DNA from: Uranotaenia lowii
Taxonomy: Eukaryota; Arthropoda; Insecta; Diptera; Culicidae
Assembly (NCBI RefSeq): GCF_029784155.1
Contig: NC_073692.1
Location: 334,561,131 to 334,625,130 of the forward strand
Direction of reading: 5' to 3'
DNA length: 64,000 bases
Both the position numbers and the translations under genes were made by a program. The notes beneath the pieces were generated by a model. The model was not told the DNA's origin. It saw only the letters and a program-made list of their open reading frames with translations, and ran no database searches. Positions 21,991 to 35,400 of this stretch are shown here, piece after piece (position 1 is the stretch's first letter; the number at the start of each line of letters is the position of its first letter).

Positions 21991-23793
21991 TATATCATGA
22001 GATTCAACATGATTAAATATGAGGTTCTTTTGATAAACTCATGTCAGATATCAATCCATAAAACCTTGAGCAACCAACTGCTTTTTTATCTGTAAGCAAA
22101 ACTGAATGAAGCATTGAAATATATTCCATTTGATATGATATTTTTCATAGTTTTCGTTAAGCTCCATTTTATTATGTGACATTAGACTCATACTGTTTTC
22201 CTATTTTCAAAATTGTTGAAATAGTAAATCAGTTTTCAAAAGCTTTTTCTTTATTCGACAAAAAAAAAGATTTAAAAATATGGCGTGAATTAAAGGCTAG
22301 ATAAATTCTTCAGGACTCCAACCAACGTTTGTATGAAGTATGTCGAGAAGCTCTCGATGGCAGCTTTTCTACCTTGGGAAATTTGTAGCTTTTCATCAGG
22401 GTTCCGAAAATCAATCAAAACAAACACTCAGGATGCGTTTCCTGTTGGAAACATTCTGATTGTATAATGGGATAGCGCCTCTCGCAACTGCTTCGCCTGG
22501 CTGGTATGCAATGTCGATCAGCGCTCCTATCAGCTATGCAAACCGAGTCGCATCATTCAGAATCATCGGTTTAGCAAACATCGCATATCGGAGATGAGGG
22601 AGATGCAAACTGATTCATTCTAAATGTAGCTCACTCAGTATCTGCCTGACTTATATGAAATTCAAAATTATTTTTTGCAGGACGAAAAAAATCAAACAGT
22701 TGTGCGGGACACCATAAATTCTCAGTAGTTTTAACGTGACGGACGACAGTTTAATAAGAGAACTTGTAAAAATTGAAAAACACGGCGAAAGTGAACATCT
22801 TTCCCTCACAAACACAACTACAATTTGATTTTGATCATACTGATGTTAAAAAACGTTATAACAACAAATAAATTTATTAATTTGCTATGTATCAAATCAA
22901 ACAAAATACGCTAATGATCGGCTTCATGTATCACTCACTCACTGCCTGATCCATTAACTCCTGATCGAAGACCAACATGATTCGCCATATGTATTGCGCA
23001 TTGGTGAGATTCCAATTTGATGATGGTGCTGCATTGTTTTGACAGCAAGCATCGTGCGAGGTGATCTGTATTTTAGCGATGAATTGAACGATCGATGATC
23101 GGGTAGGTCCAGTAGCAATCAATAACGAAACCCGACCGCTGTACGTTCAGGTGCGAGGTGCAATCAGAAACATTCATTGAAAATGAGTGATATTCAGAAC
23201 ACTGCTTTTCATTAAACTTCAAAATAAAGCACATCGATCTGACTCTGGCTAATGTTAGTGGTGGACTGACCTACTTACCCTACTTTGCACATAAATGGAT
23301 TATTTGATTGGTATAAAAATCTTTAAAATTTGGAACTTTATCAATGTAAAGAGAGACTTATATGACTTATACAGAAAAATAATAGTCATACTAAAAATAT
23401 ATTAAAAAGGATCTTTTTTCAAATGCCTTAAAAAATCAAAAGCCTTAAAAAATCAGTTAACAACTTTAAACTTTTTTACTGATAACAATTTTGTTTTTAT
23501 TTCTGTTGGATACAAGCTGAAATGCCTAGTGATTGCTTAAATAAGCATCAGTTTTGTCTTGTCTTGATACTCAAAAACAACTATGATAAAAACTAAGGAA
23601 ATACCTAGAAATTTTAAAAATCCAAAACTTGATTGCTAGTCATTGTTTCATCATTAATTTTTTTAATAATTTCCAAAAATACTGTTTGAACAGCTTTGCG
23701 TCGTTCTCTTTTTTTTTTTTGCTACCGATGCAGTTGACAGACAAGTATGGAAAAGCTCAAACTTCATTCGACTTTCACTTATGGGTTTAAAAT
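21991..23793. other. non-coding region with two more G/C-balanced patches
   Basis: The patches 22310-22640 and 22920-23170 read like unique DNA, not repeats, but I find no frame with a coding signature. The rest is AT-rich. A regulatory or untranslated role is possible and unproven. Confidence 0.35.
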
Positions 23794-24240
23794 GAGGTTT
23801 CCAGATTGTCCGGTTTTATCCAGGTTTGCCCGGATATTTAAAACGATTAAATTTAGGGACAGTCCCGGGCCGGGCCCGGTTACTCAGTTTCGATTGACAA
23901 ATGCCCGGATTTTGCCCAGATTTACAAACTTTATTTGGCTAAACAAAAAAAAAAAAAACAAACAACAAGTTTGTACTTTTTTTTTTTGCTCAAATGAGCT
24001 GTAATGCTCAAATGAGCAATTTTTTGAGCAAGGTGTTTAGAAATAATCAGGAATTTTTTTTTAGAAGTCTGAAATACGATTTAAAGTCTGTCGATAAACT
24101 TTGATGGAAATTTTTTTTATCAATTTTTTTTCAATGCCCAAATCTTTGAAACCTCATGCTCGGATTTTGCCAGATTTTTATATAACACTGTCCTAATTTA
24201 GCTGGCCCGGATACGTGCTGAAAAAAATCTGGCAACCTTA
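23794..24240. mobile_element. CCGGAT-motif repeat, copy 2 (447 bp)
   Basis: It begins GAGGTTTCCAGATTGTCCGG and ends GGCCCGGATACGTGCTG...GGCAACCTTA, matching the termini of copies 1 and 3. It is longer because of A- and T-runs in the middle. CCCGG and CCGG cores are clustered in both halves. Confidence 0.75.
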
Positions 24241-24465
24241 GTTTAAAAGCATTGACGGAAGCAGGGGTTTTACAACTGGGATATGATGTCAGTTTATTAA
24301 TATTCAAGTTAAAAGCACTACTTTTATTTACTCAACCAAAAACAAACTTTCATGACGTTTCTCAACACATTTAAAAGTATCCCACTTTTTCTCAAAATGG
24401 TCCGCATTTTTTTAACCATCTGTCAAGTTTATGTTTAACATTAAGGTGTTTTTTTGTTTTAGTAT

Positions 24466-24470
24466 TAGGG
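24466..24470 (+). repeat. target-site duplication of the solo LTR, left copy (TAGGG)
   Basis: TAGGG precedes the LTR and recurs at 24995-24999 directly after it. Confidence 0.85.
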
Positions 24471-24994
24471 TGTTCGGAATGTGTGTAGGAATAAGTCCTT
24501 GTAATCTTCGTAAACAGATTTATTGTGAAGATCAAAGAATTAGTTCCTGATCCTCGTGCGGATGTTTCTGCTTAGCAAGAATTTCTTGTAGCTGCTACTG
24601 TACGTCTAATTCGCATGAAAGAAAATTTTCTAATCCGGTGTACCCAACTCTAACCTAGATGTTTCGATGCAACTATTGAGAGTTCGAACTTTAGTAATCA
24701 TTATACAATTATACAAATTTTAGTAGAAGACTTACTCTCTGTGATAATCAGCTGTGATAAACAACTTCCTGTGATACACTTTAGTTTAGTTAGGTAGGAT
24801 AATACACTTGATAATTGCTAGTTTAAGTTTTAATATAGAATAACAAATTTCGCTCGTTCTAACAGTGGAAATGCTTCTACTTTAATCGGAATTTTCGTTT
24901 TGCTTCCTGTTTGTTTCACCTCGACATTCGCTGTCAAAACTACGCTCACCCACTTGTCATCAAACATTTTTGCTGTCCAGCGGTTCCCAGCACA
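24471..24994 (-). repeat. solo LTR, 524 bp, with perfect 5-bp target duplication
   Basis: The segment runs from TGTTCGGAATG to CCCAGCACA, so it starts with TG and ends with CA on both strands, and it lies between two TAGGG copies. No internal retroviral-type sequence is present. It was most likely left by recombination between two LTRs. Minus-strand orientation is inferred from an AATAAA signal (plus-strand TTTATT near 24519) about 50 bp before the end. The TGT...ACA ends suit a copia-like or BEL-like LTR, but the family is not determined. It differs from the LTR of the BEL/Pao element at 7.6 kb. Confidence 0.85.
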
Positions 24995-24999
24995 TAGGG

Positions 25000-26328
25000 T
25001 TTGTTTAGGTTAAGTATTTTCCGAGTTTTTCAACGAGTTGCATACTAGGTTTTGTAGAATTGCAACTTTTCTCGAATTTTTAGAGTCCTGTGGTTTAAAA
25101 AGTTTCCCTTTTTAATCAAAACGAACGACAAGATTTTAACAGATTTTTTAAACGAGATTTAAGTATCTGGGTTTTGATTTGAAATTTTGTATGAAATGGT
25201 TTTTTTTACGATATTTTGTTCTCATGTAATGCAAATAAAATTTTCCATATTATCTTAGCCCGGTTGGAAAACCTTTGAATATTGTTTTTCTATTTACAAA
25301 ATAATGGAAAAAAACATATTTCCTTCGGCGTTTCTTAATTTATTAGAGCGTTTCGAATGCTCTGAGAAAAAAACCTCTACATCATGGACTTACTAAGAGC
25401 GAAGCTTTTTATGTTTATGTTTTCATCTGATACCACCCAAGCGCGTCATCGTCGAAAAAGTAAAAAAGTAGGGAAAATTCATCCGTCTGAGCAGCTAATA
25501 CCTAGTCGGCAGTCGGCTGCTCGGCGTAATTAGGCTTTCGGTCAACCATAGCTAGCTTGGTCGGCCATCCAACTAAGCCAAATTCATGCTCCCGATAAGC
25601 GAAACAGCCTCAGTTGTAAACCGAGTGAAAACGTTGATGCTTTCCACCAGATTTGCTGCAGATGGCCAAAAATGCTCCGGTGAGCACAATCACCGTCTGC
25701 TGTTTCCTTTAGCCGAAGATCGTTGGTAATTTCCACCGTAAAATACATCAAAGGTACGATCTGGATAAAACTTGCTGGTTAAAACATATACTTAGAAAGG
25801 CTGGAATGGAACAAATGACTCCCTTTAGCACCAACCAATTCACATTTGCACTTTGCTCATTAGAGTTAATTTCCCATTCCAAGTCACGTACCCTACCAGG
25901 TGAACTCCTCTAGGCTTGGATGACCTACACTGTGTGACCATGATGCGTGAATAAAAGTTAAGAGATGTTACTGATTTATGGTGTCTTCACTCAACGAGAC
26001 GAGATGAGCCTTCACCTTGGCCTTTGTTGAAGGATTTGCAAGTTCATTAAAATACTTAATTGGATGGTAACCTTAATTCAAATTTTATTAAAATGTGCCA
26101 AGCGTTTCTAATTTTATTTTTTTTTGGAACGGACTTGATTATAAGACATTCAAAAAGAAAAAAAATATTATAGAAGGGCTTCACATTTCAAACCTTTGTT
26201 TATGAGGTTTCCTGCTACATGAAACATTAAACAATACTTGTGTGAATTTAATAAATAGAAAGGTTGACAAAGAAGCTGAAAAAAATAAAAAAAAATATTT
26301 TTTATTTAAAGAAATTTCAAAAAAATAA
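25000..26328. other. non-coding region; balanced-composition patch 25360-25990
   Basis: The patch reads like single-copy DNA with clusters such as GTCGGCAGTCGGCTGCTCGG, but no frame looks coding and no repeat partner is visible in the window. The remainder is AT-rich. Confidence 0.35.
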
Positions 26329-26405
26329 GTGGCTGTACAGGATTTGAACCCAAAAACTCTGGCTTTCCAGGCCAGCTCATCACCGACTTGGCTACAGGAG
26401 TCTGT
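26329..26405 (-). ncRNA. tRNA-like unit with a Ser(GGA)-like anticodon loop
   Basis: On the minus strand there is an A box TAGCCAAGTCGG (plus 26383-26394) and a perfect 5-bp anticodon stem CTGGC/GCCAG around the loop CTGGAAA. A B box GGGTTCAAATC (plus 26341-26351) and, beyond the unit, T-rich runs follow. The variable arm is too short for a real tRNA-Ser and the acceptor and T stems are imperfect. I therefore read it as a tRNA-derived SINE head or tRNA pseudogene. Confidence 0.45.
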
Positions 26406-26703
26406 AGCATCTCAGTGAACATTAAATTGCAGTCAACTTAACTGCGAAGCGCATTTCCTACCAAATAAGTAAAGATTGTAAAAATGGTTACTTGAAGTCT
26501 GTTTAAATCGGATATGAATGACCAGCAGTGCAACCAGATTGCTTAAAAAAATTGCTTGGCTTATGGTTTGAAGGAATTGTCCATTGAGAGAAGCAGCAAA
26601 TTTTGTCGCTGGCAACGATTTGCATGCACTGCGAGCAAAAACTTGTGCTCTTTTTAATTATTTTCAGTATGTACGTATAAAATACCGAATATCGTCCATT
26701 TCA

Positions 26704-27870
26704 TAAAATGACAAAAATGACAAAAATGACAAAAATGACAAAAATGACAAAAATGACAAAAATGACAAAAATGACAAAAATGACAAAAATGACAAAAATG
26801 ACAAAAATGACAAAAATGACAAAAATGACAAAAATGACAAAAATGACAAAAATGACAAAAATGACAAAAATGACAAAAATGACAAAAATGACAAAAATGA
26901 CAAAAATGACAAAAATGACAAAAATGACAAAAATGACAAAAATGACAAAAATGACAAAAATGACAAAAATACAAAAATGACAAAAATGACAAAAATGACA
27001 AAAATGACAAAAATGACAAAAATGACAAAAATGACAAAAATGACAAAAATGACAAAAATGACAAAAATGACAAAAATGACAAAAATGACAAAAATGACAA
27101 AAATGACAAAAATGACAAAAATGACAAAAATGACAAAAATGACAAAAATGACAAAAATGACAAAAATGACAAAAATTACAAAAATGACAAAAATGACAAA
27201 AATGACAAAAATGACAAAAATGACAAAAATGACAAAAATGACAAAAATGACAAAAATGACAAAAATGACAAAAATGACAAAAATGACAAAAATGACAAAA
27301 ATGACAAAAATGACAAAAATGACAAAAATGACAAAAATGACAAAAATGACAAAAATGACAAAAATGACAAAAATGACAAAAATGACAAAAATGACAAAAA
27401 TGACAAAAATGACAAAAATGACAAAAATGACAAAAATGACAAAAATGACAAAAATGACAAAAATGACAAAAATGACAAAAATGACAAAAATGACAAAAAT
27501 GACAAAAATTACAAAAATAACAAAAATGACAAAAATGACAAAAATGACAAAAATGACAAAAATGACAAAAATGACAAAAATGACAAAAATTACAAAAAAT
27601 ACAAAAATTACAAAAATAACAAAAATTAGAAAAATTACAAAAACTACAAAAATTTCAAAAATTACAAAAATTACAAAAATTACAAAAATTACAAAAATTA
27701 CAAAAATTACAAAAATTACAAAAATTACAAAAATTACAAAAATTACAAAAATTACAAAAATTACAAAAATTACAAAAAATAACAAAAATTACAAAAATTA
27801 CAAAAATTACATAAATTACAAAAATTACAAAAATGCCAAAAATGCCAAAAATGACAAATATGACATAAAT
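26704..27870. repeat. 9-bp satellite (ATGACAAAA)n, ~1.17 kb
   Basis: About 97 nearly perfect ATGACAAAA units run to ~27590. A block of mostly ATTACAAAA units follows to ~27830, and then a few ATGCCAAAA. Because 9 is a multiple of 3, all frames without a stop stay open and spell Met-Thr-Lys on plus and Phe-Val-Ile or Leu-Ser-Phe repeats on minus. These are artefacts of the repeat, not genes. Isolated variants (one 8-bp unit near 26970, and ATT units near 27176 and 27509) mark sub-blocks. Confidence 0.97.
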
Positions 27871-30691
27871 GGAATATCAAAACTCAACAGGTTTGAAGTC
27901 TTTACTTTGAGTATAAAAGAAGTAATGGCCCATAGAAGTTGAAAAATAATTTTTGAAATTCTTAGTTCATTTCAATGCGGTTTTGCTAATTTTTTCAAAA
28001 CCTTGTTAATTGGGTGCAAGGAGGTGTTCGTGATTGAGTGAGATTAAAATTTTTAAGAATTTGAAAATCTGAAGAAATAACAACGATTTTCCAAAAATAC
28101 TTTTTCAAAAATAAAATAAATTGATTTTTGCAATTTTCGGCATACTTTGATCGATATCTCATATCATACATTTGAATATCGTTATGAATTTGCTTATTCT
28201 TTTTAATCTCAAAAATATTTTTTGTGAACACATCACTCAAAAATATCCAAGCGTTTTCAAAATATATGGATTTTGATAAGGTTTGTTTTAAAACAACACT
28301 ATGCATTAAAGGGTTAAATATTCTTATTGGGGTTTGCTAGAATTCTTATTTTGCACATTTTCATATTGATTAGATTGACTACATTAGAACAAATCTTGAA
28401 AGTTGTATCATAACTCAGTGTTGAACAATAAATTTTTTTTATATACCTTCTACTCTCATCCCAACGAAATTAGGATGGGAGTAAAATTCTGCAGAAGTTT
28501 ATCGAAAGGAAGCCTAAATTATTAATTTTTTAAAGCCCAGTCTACTTTGACAGTCGTTACTGAAATCATTGCATTTTGTTTCAAAATAAGAGAGTTTAAA
28601 TTTTACCAATGCAATCACTGCTGCAAAATAACAGAAGCAATGCTTGGTTTTTATGATCGAGATTCGTTCTTAAGGAGATTGATTGGAAAGGCTTAGATTC
28701 TGTCCACAATACTATGAGTGTCTGTCATCAGTTTTTTTGTGATTGTAGGAGATTCAAAACTTTGCCAAAATTGAAAAAATTTAAATTGGCCATCATATTA
28801 ACATATCAACACTTAGAAAAATATTTGAAATACAAAAATACTTGCATTTTAAAAATAAAAATAGTCCTGTCGTTAAATTTGCGAAAAAAATTATATATAT
28901 CGTAATCATCATTTAATGTTCCAAAACCGTCATTTGACCGCCTCCGGTACGTTTTTAGTGTTAAAAATCATTAAAGTAATTTAAATATAATGAGCTTTAG
29001 CATGAGTTCAATTTATTTGAAAAACAATATTTAAATGTCATGAATGGCGAGTTTTGTGTAAATGCCGGCTGTCACAATAAGCGAATCGAGTTTCAATTTT
29101 GTATGGAAATATGTATGAGAACACACAATTTTTCATTCATAAATCGCCAGCGATCTTTTGAAGTTCCAAAAAATAAAACATTTGATGAAATATATTTCTG
29201 ATTCTTTCAGTACAACTTATGTGAACAAAGCACAAACCCGACTTGTACCCCAGAAAAATTATTCCATGTAATTTTTTTTTTGTTCAAGATTAATTTTGGA
29301 TTAGCGTTTTTGACTGCTTATTAAAAGCAGTGCTGCCGTACGGTGAGAAAGAAAAACCTCAAAAAACTACTTTGCCTAGCCAGGAAATTTATTGATTTAT
29401 ATTTATAACCTTTTCAAGAACATTTCAAGAAATTCTTTAATGCTCAAGCAAGCACAGTCTGCCAGTTTTAAATATTTTTCAATTGATTCAGATTTTTTTT
29501 TTAAATTTAAAGTTGGTTATATCTTTTGTCTGTAAAAGCTAAACTGCTTGTCATGTTTTTCATTTCAATTCTATTCAAATTTTCTGGATGATTTAATGTG
29601 CAAAAATTTCTTCCACCGTACACATTTTCATACAAAATTGAAACGCGTTGCGCTAACTCGGGAATCAACCTAATCATATCAAATTTAACACTGGTGCTTG
29701 GTGACTCAAAAGGCATCGAAAAAACATATGGGAGAAAAAAGTCATTTTGGCAGCGGTCTAATTCTGCATACATTTTGGAATGAAAAATACTCAAAAATTC
29801 TACTAGCAGGAATAATGAAAATTAAGTTTCGAATGGATAAAGTATTGCTGTTGTTATCATGATGCAACAACAATGCAATCCAGCATAAGGGAATGAGATT
29901 TACAAAGCATTTATTTAATTTGCATTTTGCTGAATTTCTATCCCAGTCTGGTAACCGAATTATAAAAATATTTTTTAAAAGAACAGTGATTAATCGAAAA
30001 ATATTTTTATACCTATAGTATATGTAAAGGGTAATGAGACCGAGTTTGTACGTAATATCATTTAGCCAATCCGTCATTCTGGTTTGTGATTTTTACGGCA
30101 AGAAAAACGTAAAAATTTGTTTATCTTTTGCTCGATTTTTACATTTTTTTAGAAAATCAAAAACTTCCAAAATCTTGCTTAAGATGTGAAAAACTTTTTC
30201 ATCATAAAATTGTTGTCATAAAATGATAACTCGATAACATTTCATTGAAAAAAAAATCATTAAGTGTTGTGGTATAGAAATGTTGCATTGAACCCTTTTT
30301 GTTGCATGATGCCCCGTTTGAAGGTTTGCCAATCGTTGTCCTCTGCCTCATCGTTTTGCACAGGATGGCTAAAATTGTCAAAAGTTCAGCCCTCTCTAAT
30401 TTTTTTCTTTCAAAAAACAACACTGCTATGATGCTAAAACGATGAAAATTTGGTTTTTGCACGAGAAACGGGGGTGTTCTTTTTATAGGGTCTTTAAGTG
30501 TGTTAATTTGTATTGAAAATTAACAAATTTTGAATTGAATTTTCTCTGGTTTAAAAAATAATCTATTTCCCATAGTTTCACAATTAAATATAAGATCTTT
30601 GAACTACATAATGTCGTCATAAAATACTTTTTTGGTTTGCACTAATCGAGATATGACAGTTTAAAAATTACAAGTTTTTGCAAAAAAAATC
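27871..30691. other. AT-rich non-coding region
   Basis: I find no TIR pair, tRNA-like unit or coding signature. Open frames of up to 111 codons (for example minus 29742-30077) lack motifs and are AT-driven. A short G/C-containing patch lies at 28920-29160. Confidence 0.45.
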
Positions 30692-30699
30692 CCTTAAAA
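30692..30699 (+). repeat. 8-bp target-site duplication of the hAT element, left copy (CCTTAAAA)
   Basis: CCTTAAAA precedes the element and recurs at 32449-32456 immediately after it. An 8-bp duplication is the hAT hallmark. Confidence 0.85.
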
Positions 30700-32448
30700 C
30701 AGGGATGAGCAACCTTTTGAAGCAACGGGCACTTTTGATTTGAAATTATTTTGGCGGGCTGCATTAAAAACAACATCTAGGTAAAAATAGCTTACAAAGC
30801 TATACGTATTTTTTTTTATAACGACAAACTTTTTACAAAAATAAAACTGAAAAAGGGTAAATAAAACGAATTGCATAAACGTTTTTCTAAAGTATAAGGT
30901 GATTTAATCAGCCGAAAATGAATAATCACTAATCTTGATTGGAGATCAATAATGTTTGAATTGATTTGAAATGTTGAGCGAAAATTCTTTTTAAGAAAAA
31001 GCAGACATCATTTGCTTCCCTTTTATTTTTTAAAAATGATAAATTTTGAAAGTCATTCTAGGTTCGTAAGAAGGTTTGAATCGTTTTCTGAGAATATCCC
31101 GTTTTTGTTCGAACAGATGCGATGGTATTTTTTGTCAGTCATCACTTCCATTTAAAAGTTTCATGGAGCTCAACCATAGAGATTTTTTTCTGTGCCCAAT
31201 TTCGAAAAGTCACAACTTACATAAATTTTGTCGTGAAACCTCAGTTTTTTTTCTAGGAACGGCGATTATTTTCTAATTTGAAGTTCCGTATGAATTCATT
31301 GCATTGAGATATTTAGCAAGGTTTAAAAATTATGAAAAATTCATATTTTAACTGATTTTTATCTAGATTTGTTTGTGAATATTACAGTTTAAATTTTTGA
31401 TTCTAGAATTTTGTTTACAGATTTCATAAATTTTCTCCGATAATTCAATTTAAATATATCTGGAATAGGTCTTTGAACTATGGTCATGTGAATTGCTAAT
31501 TTTTATGTAAAATTACTCAATTCAATCGATGTTTGACATGATTACCAATAAAATTTCTTAAAATAACACCACAACGAGCAAAACAACAAAATCAAAATTT
31601 TTCCGAGGTGCATCTCAAAAATAATTATGACTAATTCGGGGAAACTGAATCCAAATATTCAATGAGTTTTTTTTGTCAGCTCTAGTTTTCGAAATAACTT
31701 TAAAAAAGAGCTAAAAAATAAGTGATTCATCTTGTGTACTGATTTGACAAAACTGTAAAAAATAACTTATTGACTAAATGATCAGTTGTTAAATGAGTTT
31801 AAATCTTGAATATCTTATTTTCAATGCCTTTCTAAATTGAGGCCAGAAGAAGTTGTAATCTAATTTTTTGGAATTCCTATAAAATTGTGGAATTAAATTT
31901 TTGGAAGCGGTATATCTCTCTTACAAGAATATCTTGGCAATATCTGAGTCCTTGATTTATTGAAGGATTGTAAATTCATTCAAAATCAGTTTTTGGGTTT
32001 TTTTTTATTGGTTTATAAAATATCGATTTCGCCAAAAACTGATCAATTTTAAAATTTCCACAAGTCATATCACCAGAGGAGATAGACAAAATCTGTGAAA
32101 TGTTTTGAATTGAAAACCAAAAATGCTGTTTTCCTGAGAAGGCGTTACAAACATATTGGATTGAATCACATAATCACAGTTATTATTTTTGTCCAGAAAT
32201 CCTACAAAAAAGTCAACAATCTTGATGATTATAGGGCAAATGCAACTAAAAATAAGTATCGTGCATATTGTATCAAGTAATTAAAACATTATTGTTGGTT
32301 CAGTTGGGACTGCTACTTAATGAAAATAAACAATCTTTTGTAGAAAAAAAAACATGAAATAAATTTAATTTGAAATAAGCTTCGCGGGCTGCACAAACAT
32401 GTCTCGAGGGCCGCTCACGGCAAACAGGCTGCATATTGCTCATCCCTT
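30700..32448. mobile_element. non-autonomous hAT-type element (1749 bp)
   Basis: The termini are CAGGGATGAGCAACC and, inverted, TTGCTCATCCCT, with an 8-bp perfect direct duplication outside. CAGGG(G/A)TG terminal repeats are typical of hAT elements. Subterminal GCGGGCTGC occurs near both ends (30756 and 32383, inverted context), like transposase-binding repeats. No transposase ORF remains; the longest open frame is 66 codons. The body is AT-rich. Confidence 0.85.
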
Positions 32449-32456
32449 CCTTAAAA

Positions 32457-35400
32457 CTAACGAACGTCTCCGGATACAAATTTGCACTTAGAGAAAAAAA
32501 ATCAGATTCTTATTTCATTTACATGCCTAAAAGACATTTTTATTGTATGAATTTATTCACAAAAATTAGAGCCAGAATACTGTTTTTTTGACACACCCTT
32601 AAATTTGAATATTTCAAAAAATCATAAATCGCTTACTAAACGTCATATGTATTTTGTGTCTTCGGTAAAATTGCCTCAAAAACCATTGGCTACAACTTTG
32701 AAGAAGACAATGTGGGTCTTTCTGTTCACCGGGAACAGTTTTTGTGCGTTAATTATGCAAAAACGACACGCTCTAATATTTGATTTGAGATTATTACAGC
32801 GCATCACTATTTCTCTATCTCTTAAAGTACCTTCGTGAATAATATTGTCACGATAAAGCTCCATCCTGGACCACTATGTAGTGTCTTCCTTTCAATGCAA
32901 ATTTTATTATTTAATGTCAATTATGACAAACAAATCTTCGTTGTTCAATAAATCTCGCGTGCGCTTTCATTATGAAGCATCATCAAGATAAGTGTTAAAA
33001 TAGCCTTAAGGCACTCAAACAGCTTTGGTTTTGAGGACTACTTTTTTATCAGATTTATTTCAAAGTCCTTTATTTACCCAACATTTTATGCAAAAAAATT
33101 TAAGTTTTTTCTAAAGAACTACTGTTTCCTAAACTTGAGATAATCTTTTGCATCTACACGACGAATTCTAAAGAATTGTATTTGAAATCAACAGCAAATT
33201 CCTAGATTTAAATGAATATATCAGCCGCAGATTTGAAAACCTGAAATACTATTTATCTGATGTGATATTTTCTCAGAAGTTCAAATCTGCCGTCGGATTA
33301 GACAGAGAAGACATCTAAGCGAATTGTTATTTGGCCCTTACTACCCAACAAAAAACAGTCATAATTTTTAAAACTCAATTTCATGAAAACAACTGAAATT
33401 CTATTGGGAAACATTTTAATGTGGTGTGAATTCTTCATGAAGATAGATGAAATGCTACAGGAGTTACATTAGTTACAAACTATCCCACATACATGTAAAA
33501 GTATTTTTAATCATTTGATTTTTTTTATACAAAATTGTATATCTTGACCAAAAATCAATTAAACGATCTGAAACTTTAAAGCTTAAGAATGCACTCAAAA
33601 ACATTCTTAAACATAACATATATATATATATTCAGAATGATGAAATAAATCAACTTCCAAGTGACACAAAAGGTAATTATTTTATTAAATGACATTTTTT
33701 TCATAGGGGTATAAGGGGGTTTGGTCTCAAAAGAGATCTCGACCTTTCTTTTATTCTGTAAATAATCCCTTTTAAAATGTTTTAGATGTTTAATAACCTT
33801 TAAGCTCGTTTATTTAATTTCAATGATTTAAAATTTCATGTTGCTAGGACAGCCCAATAACACTCAGATTTTTTGGGTTTTTGAATTCAAATTTTTCCTT
33901 AGTGCGTTGGACAGTTTATCTGGACAACCCCCTTCAAATGGGACCGTCTCCAAATGTGAATGCATTTGAACTAGATGTTCTCATAAAAAGTTCCTGTACC
34001 AAGTATCAGCTCCTTAGATTACATGGTGGCTGAGCCTTTATAAGGCTTTTTAGATGTGCAACCATTGGAAAAAAATCGAACAAAATTAATCACGATATCA
34101 AATTTGCCTGTGCAACTATTGGACACAGACAACCTGTTTTGAATGATTTTCTTAAATTTTTTTGTTACTTTTCCCGAGAACTTGAACTTTTGGATCTTAT
34201 TGACCAGGCCTGTATAAGTACAATCGTCAAAAAAGTTTGAATTTGGTTGAAATGACCAAAATACAGCCTTACAACTAAAATCATGTGCTTAGCTGTGCAA
34301 CGATTGGCAAACCAACCTATAAAATAACTGCTATGTAGCAATAACTGTAATATTTAATATCGCTTTGAAATCATAACAAATAACATGAAAAGAAACTATT
34401 TCAATAACACAAAACACTACAATCGCTTGATCCGGAACGGTAAAAGCAATTGCATTCCTAATCTTTTAAGGTCAACCTTAGAAATCCACATAAGTGACGT
34501 CAGTGAAAAATGATGATTACAGATTCATTCACCCTTGTGCTTTTCTTCTGAGCTCCTCATCTGTTCCATGACTGGCAGGTTTCATGTTTCTTTTTTTTTT
34601 TTGGAATGCTCGCAGAAAAAAGTGGCCCACAAACGCAAATTAAGTTAGAGGTGTGACTCTAATTGCATTCCGAATGGGGTCAGGTTCGAAGTCCCTCTCA
34701 AGTAGTGCCTCTAAGTAATCAGTCTTTTAACAGTTATGGGACTTCAACGACGTGATGGGGTCAGTCACCATTCATTCATTGTAGCATTTAAATCATTCAT
34801 CTGGGTTAGTCGGATGAGGGTAGACTTTCTTCTTCGGAATAGGTTTTCTACGGGTCGGCACCTACCCAGTTTTTTTTGCGTTCTCTAATTTTCGCTCATC
34901 ATTATCTTGATCATCATTGCAGAATGAAACAACCGTAAAATTACAGTGTTTTTATGGTGCTAAATTTTTTTTCTTCACTCTGTCAACACCCGACGATGGG
35001 AAAAAGTTTACAGTATTACTCCTTTTCTCGTGCCTTTTGCTATGAGGGGGGTTTAGTCGTGCAAATGCACCGGGGAAAATGTGATGAGAGCCCCCGCAAA
35101 ATGAAGTGCAAAATTAAAACAAAATAGCAACAACCACAAAAAAAATCTGCTTCTAGTGACCATAATGTATTCTGTTCCAAAAAGCACTCTCTGTGCACTG
35201 CAATTAGCATTGCACGGTTGCATTGTACCTTGTCGAGATTTTTCACCCGATTTCTTGACTATTGGAAATTTGACTCAATGCTTAATTTATTAGGATGGTT
35301 CAGGGTGCAATAACCTTTTCTTTTTTAACAATTCAACATATGTTGCCTTTAAAAATCTCATGAAGGAAAAGATTGAGTATAAAATCTTTTGAACAGATTA

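Noticed and set aside
26704..27870. CRISPR-like array
   Set aside because: There are no spacers; units are contiguous 9-mers and the DNA is eukaryotic.
26664..27942. Open frames of 90-373 codons on both strands (Met-Thr-Lys, Phe-Val-Ile and Leu-Ser-Phe repeats)
   Set aside because: They are forced by a 9-bp satellite whose length is a multiple of three. There is no flanking gene structure.
28290..28315. AAAGGGTTAAAT as a further piggyBac-like MITE end
   Set aside because: Only about ten bases match and no opposite end is visible.
33228..33300. Small MITE with GCAGATTTGAA ends
   Set aside because: The inverted match is only about 11-16 bp and there is no target duplication.
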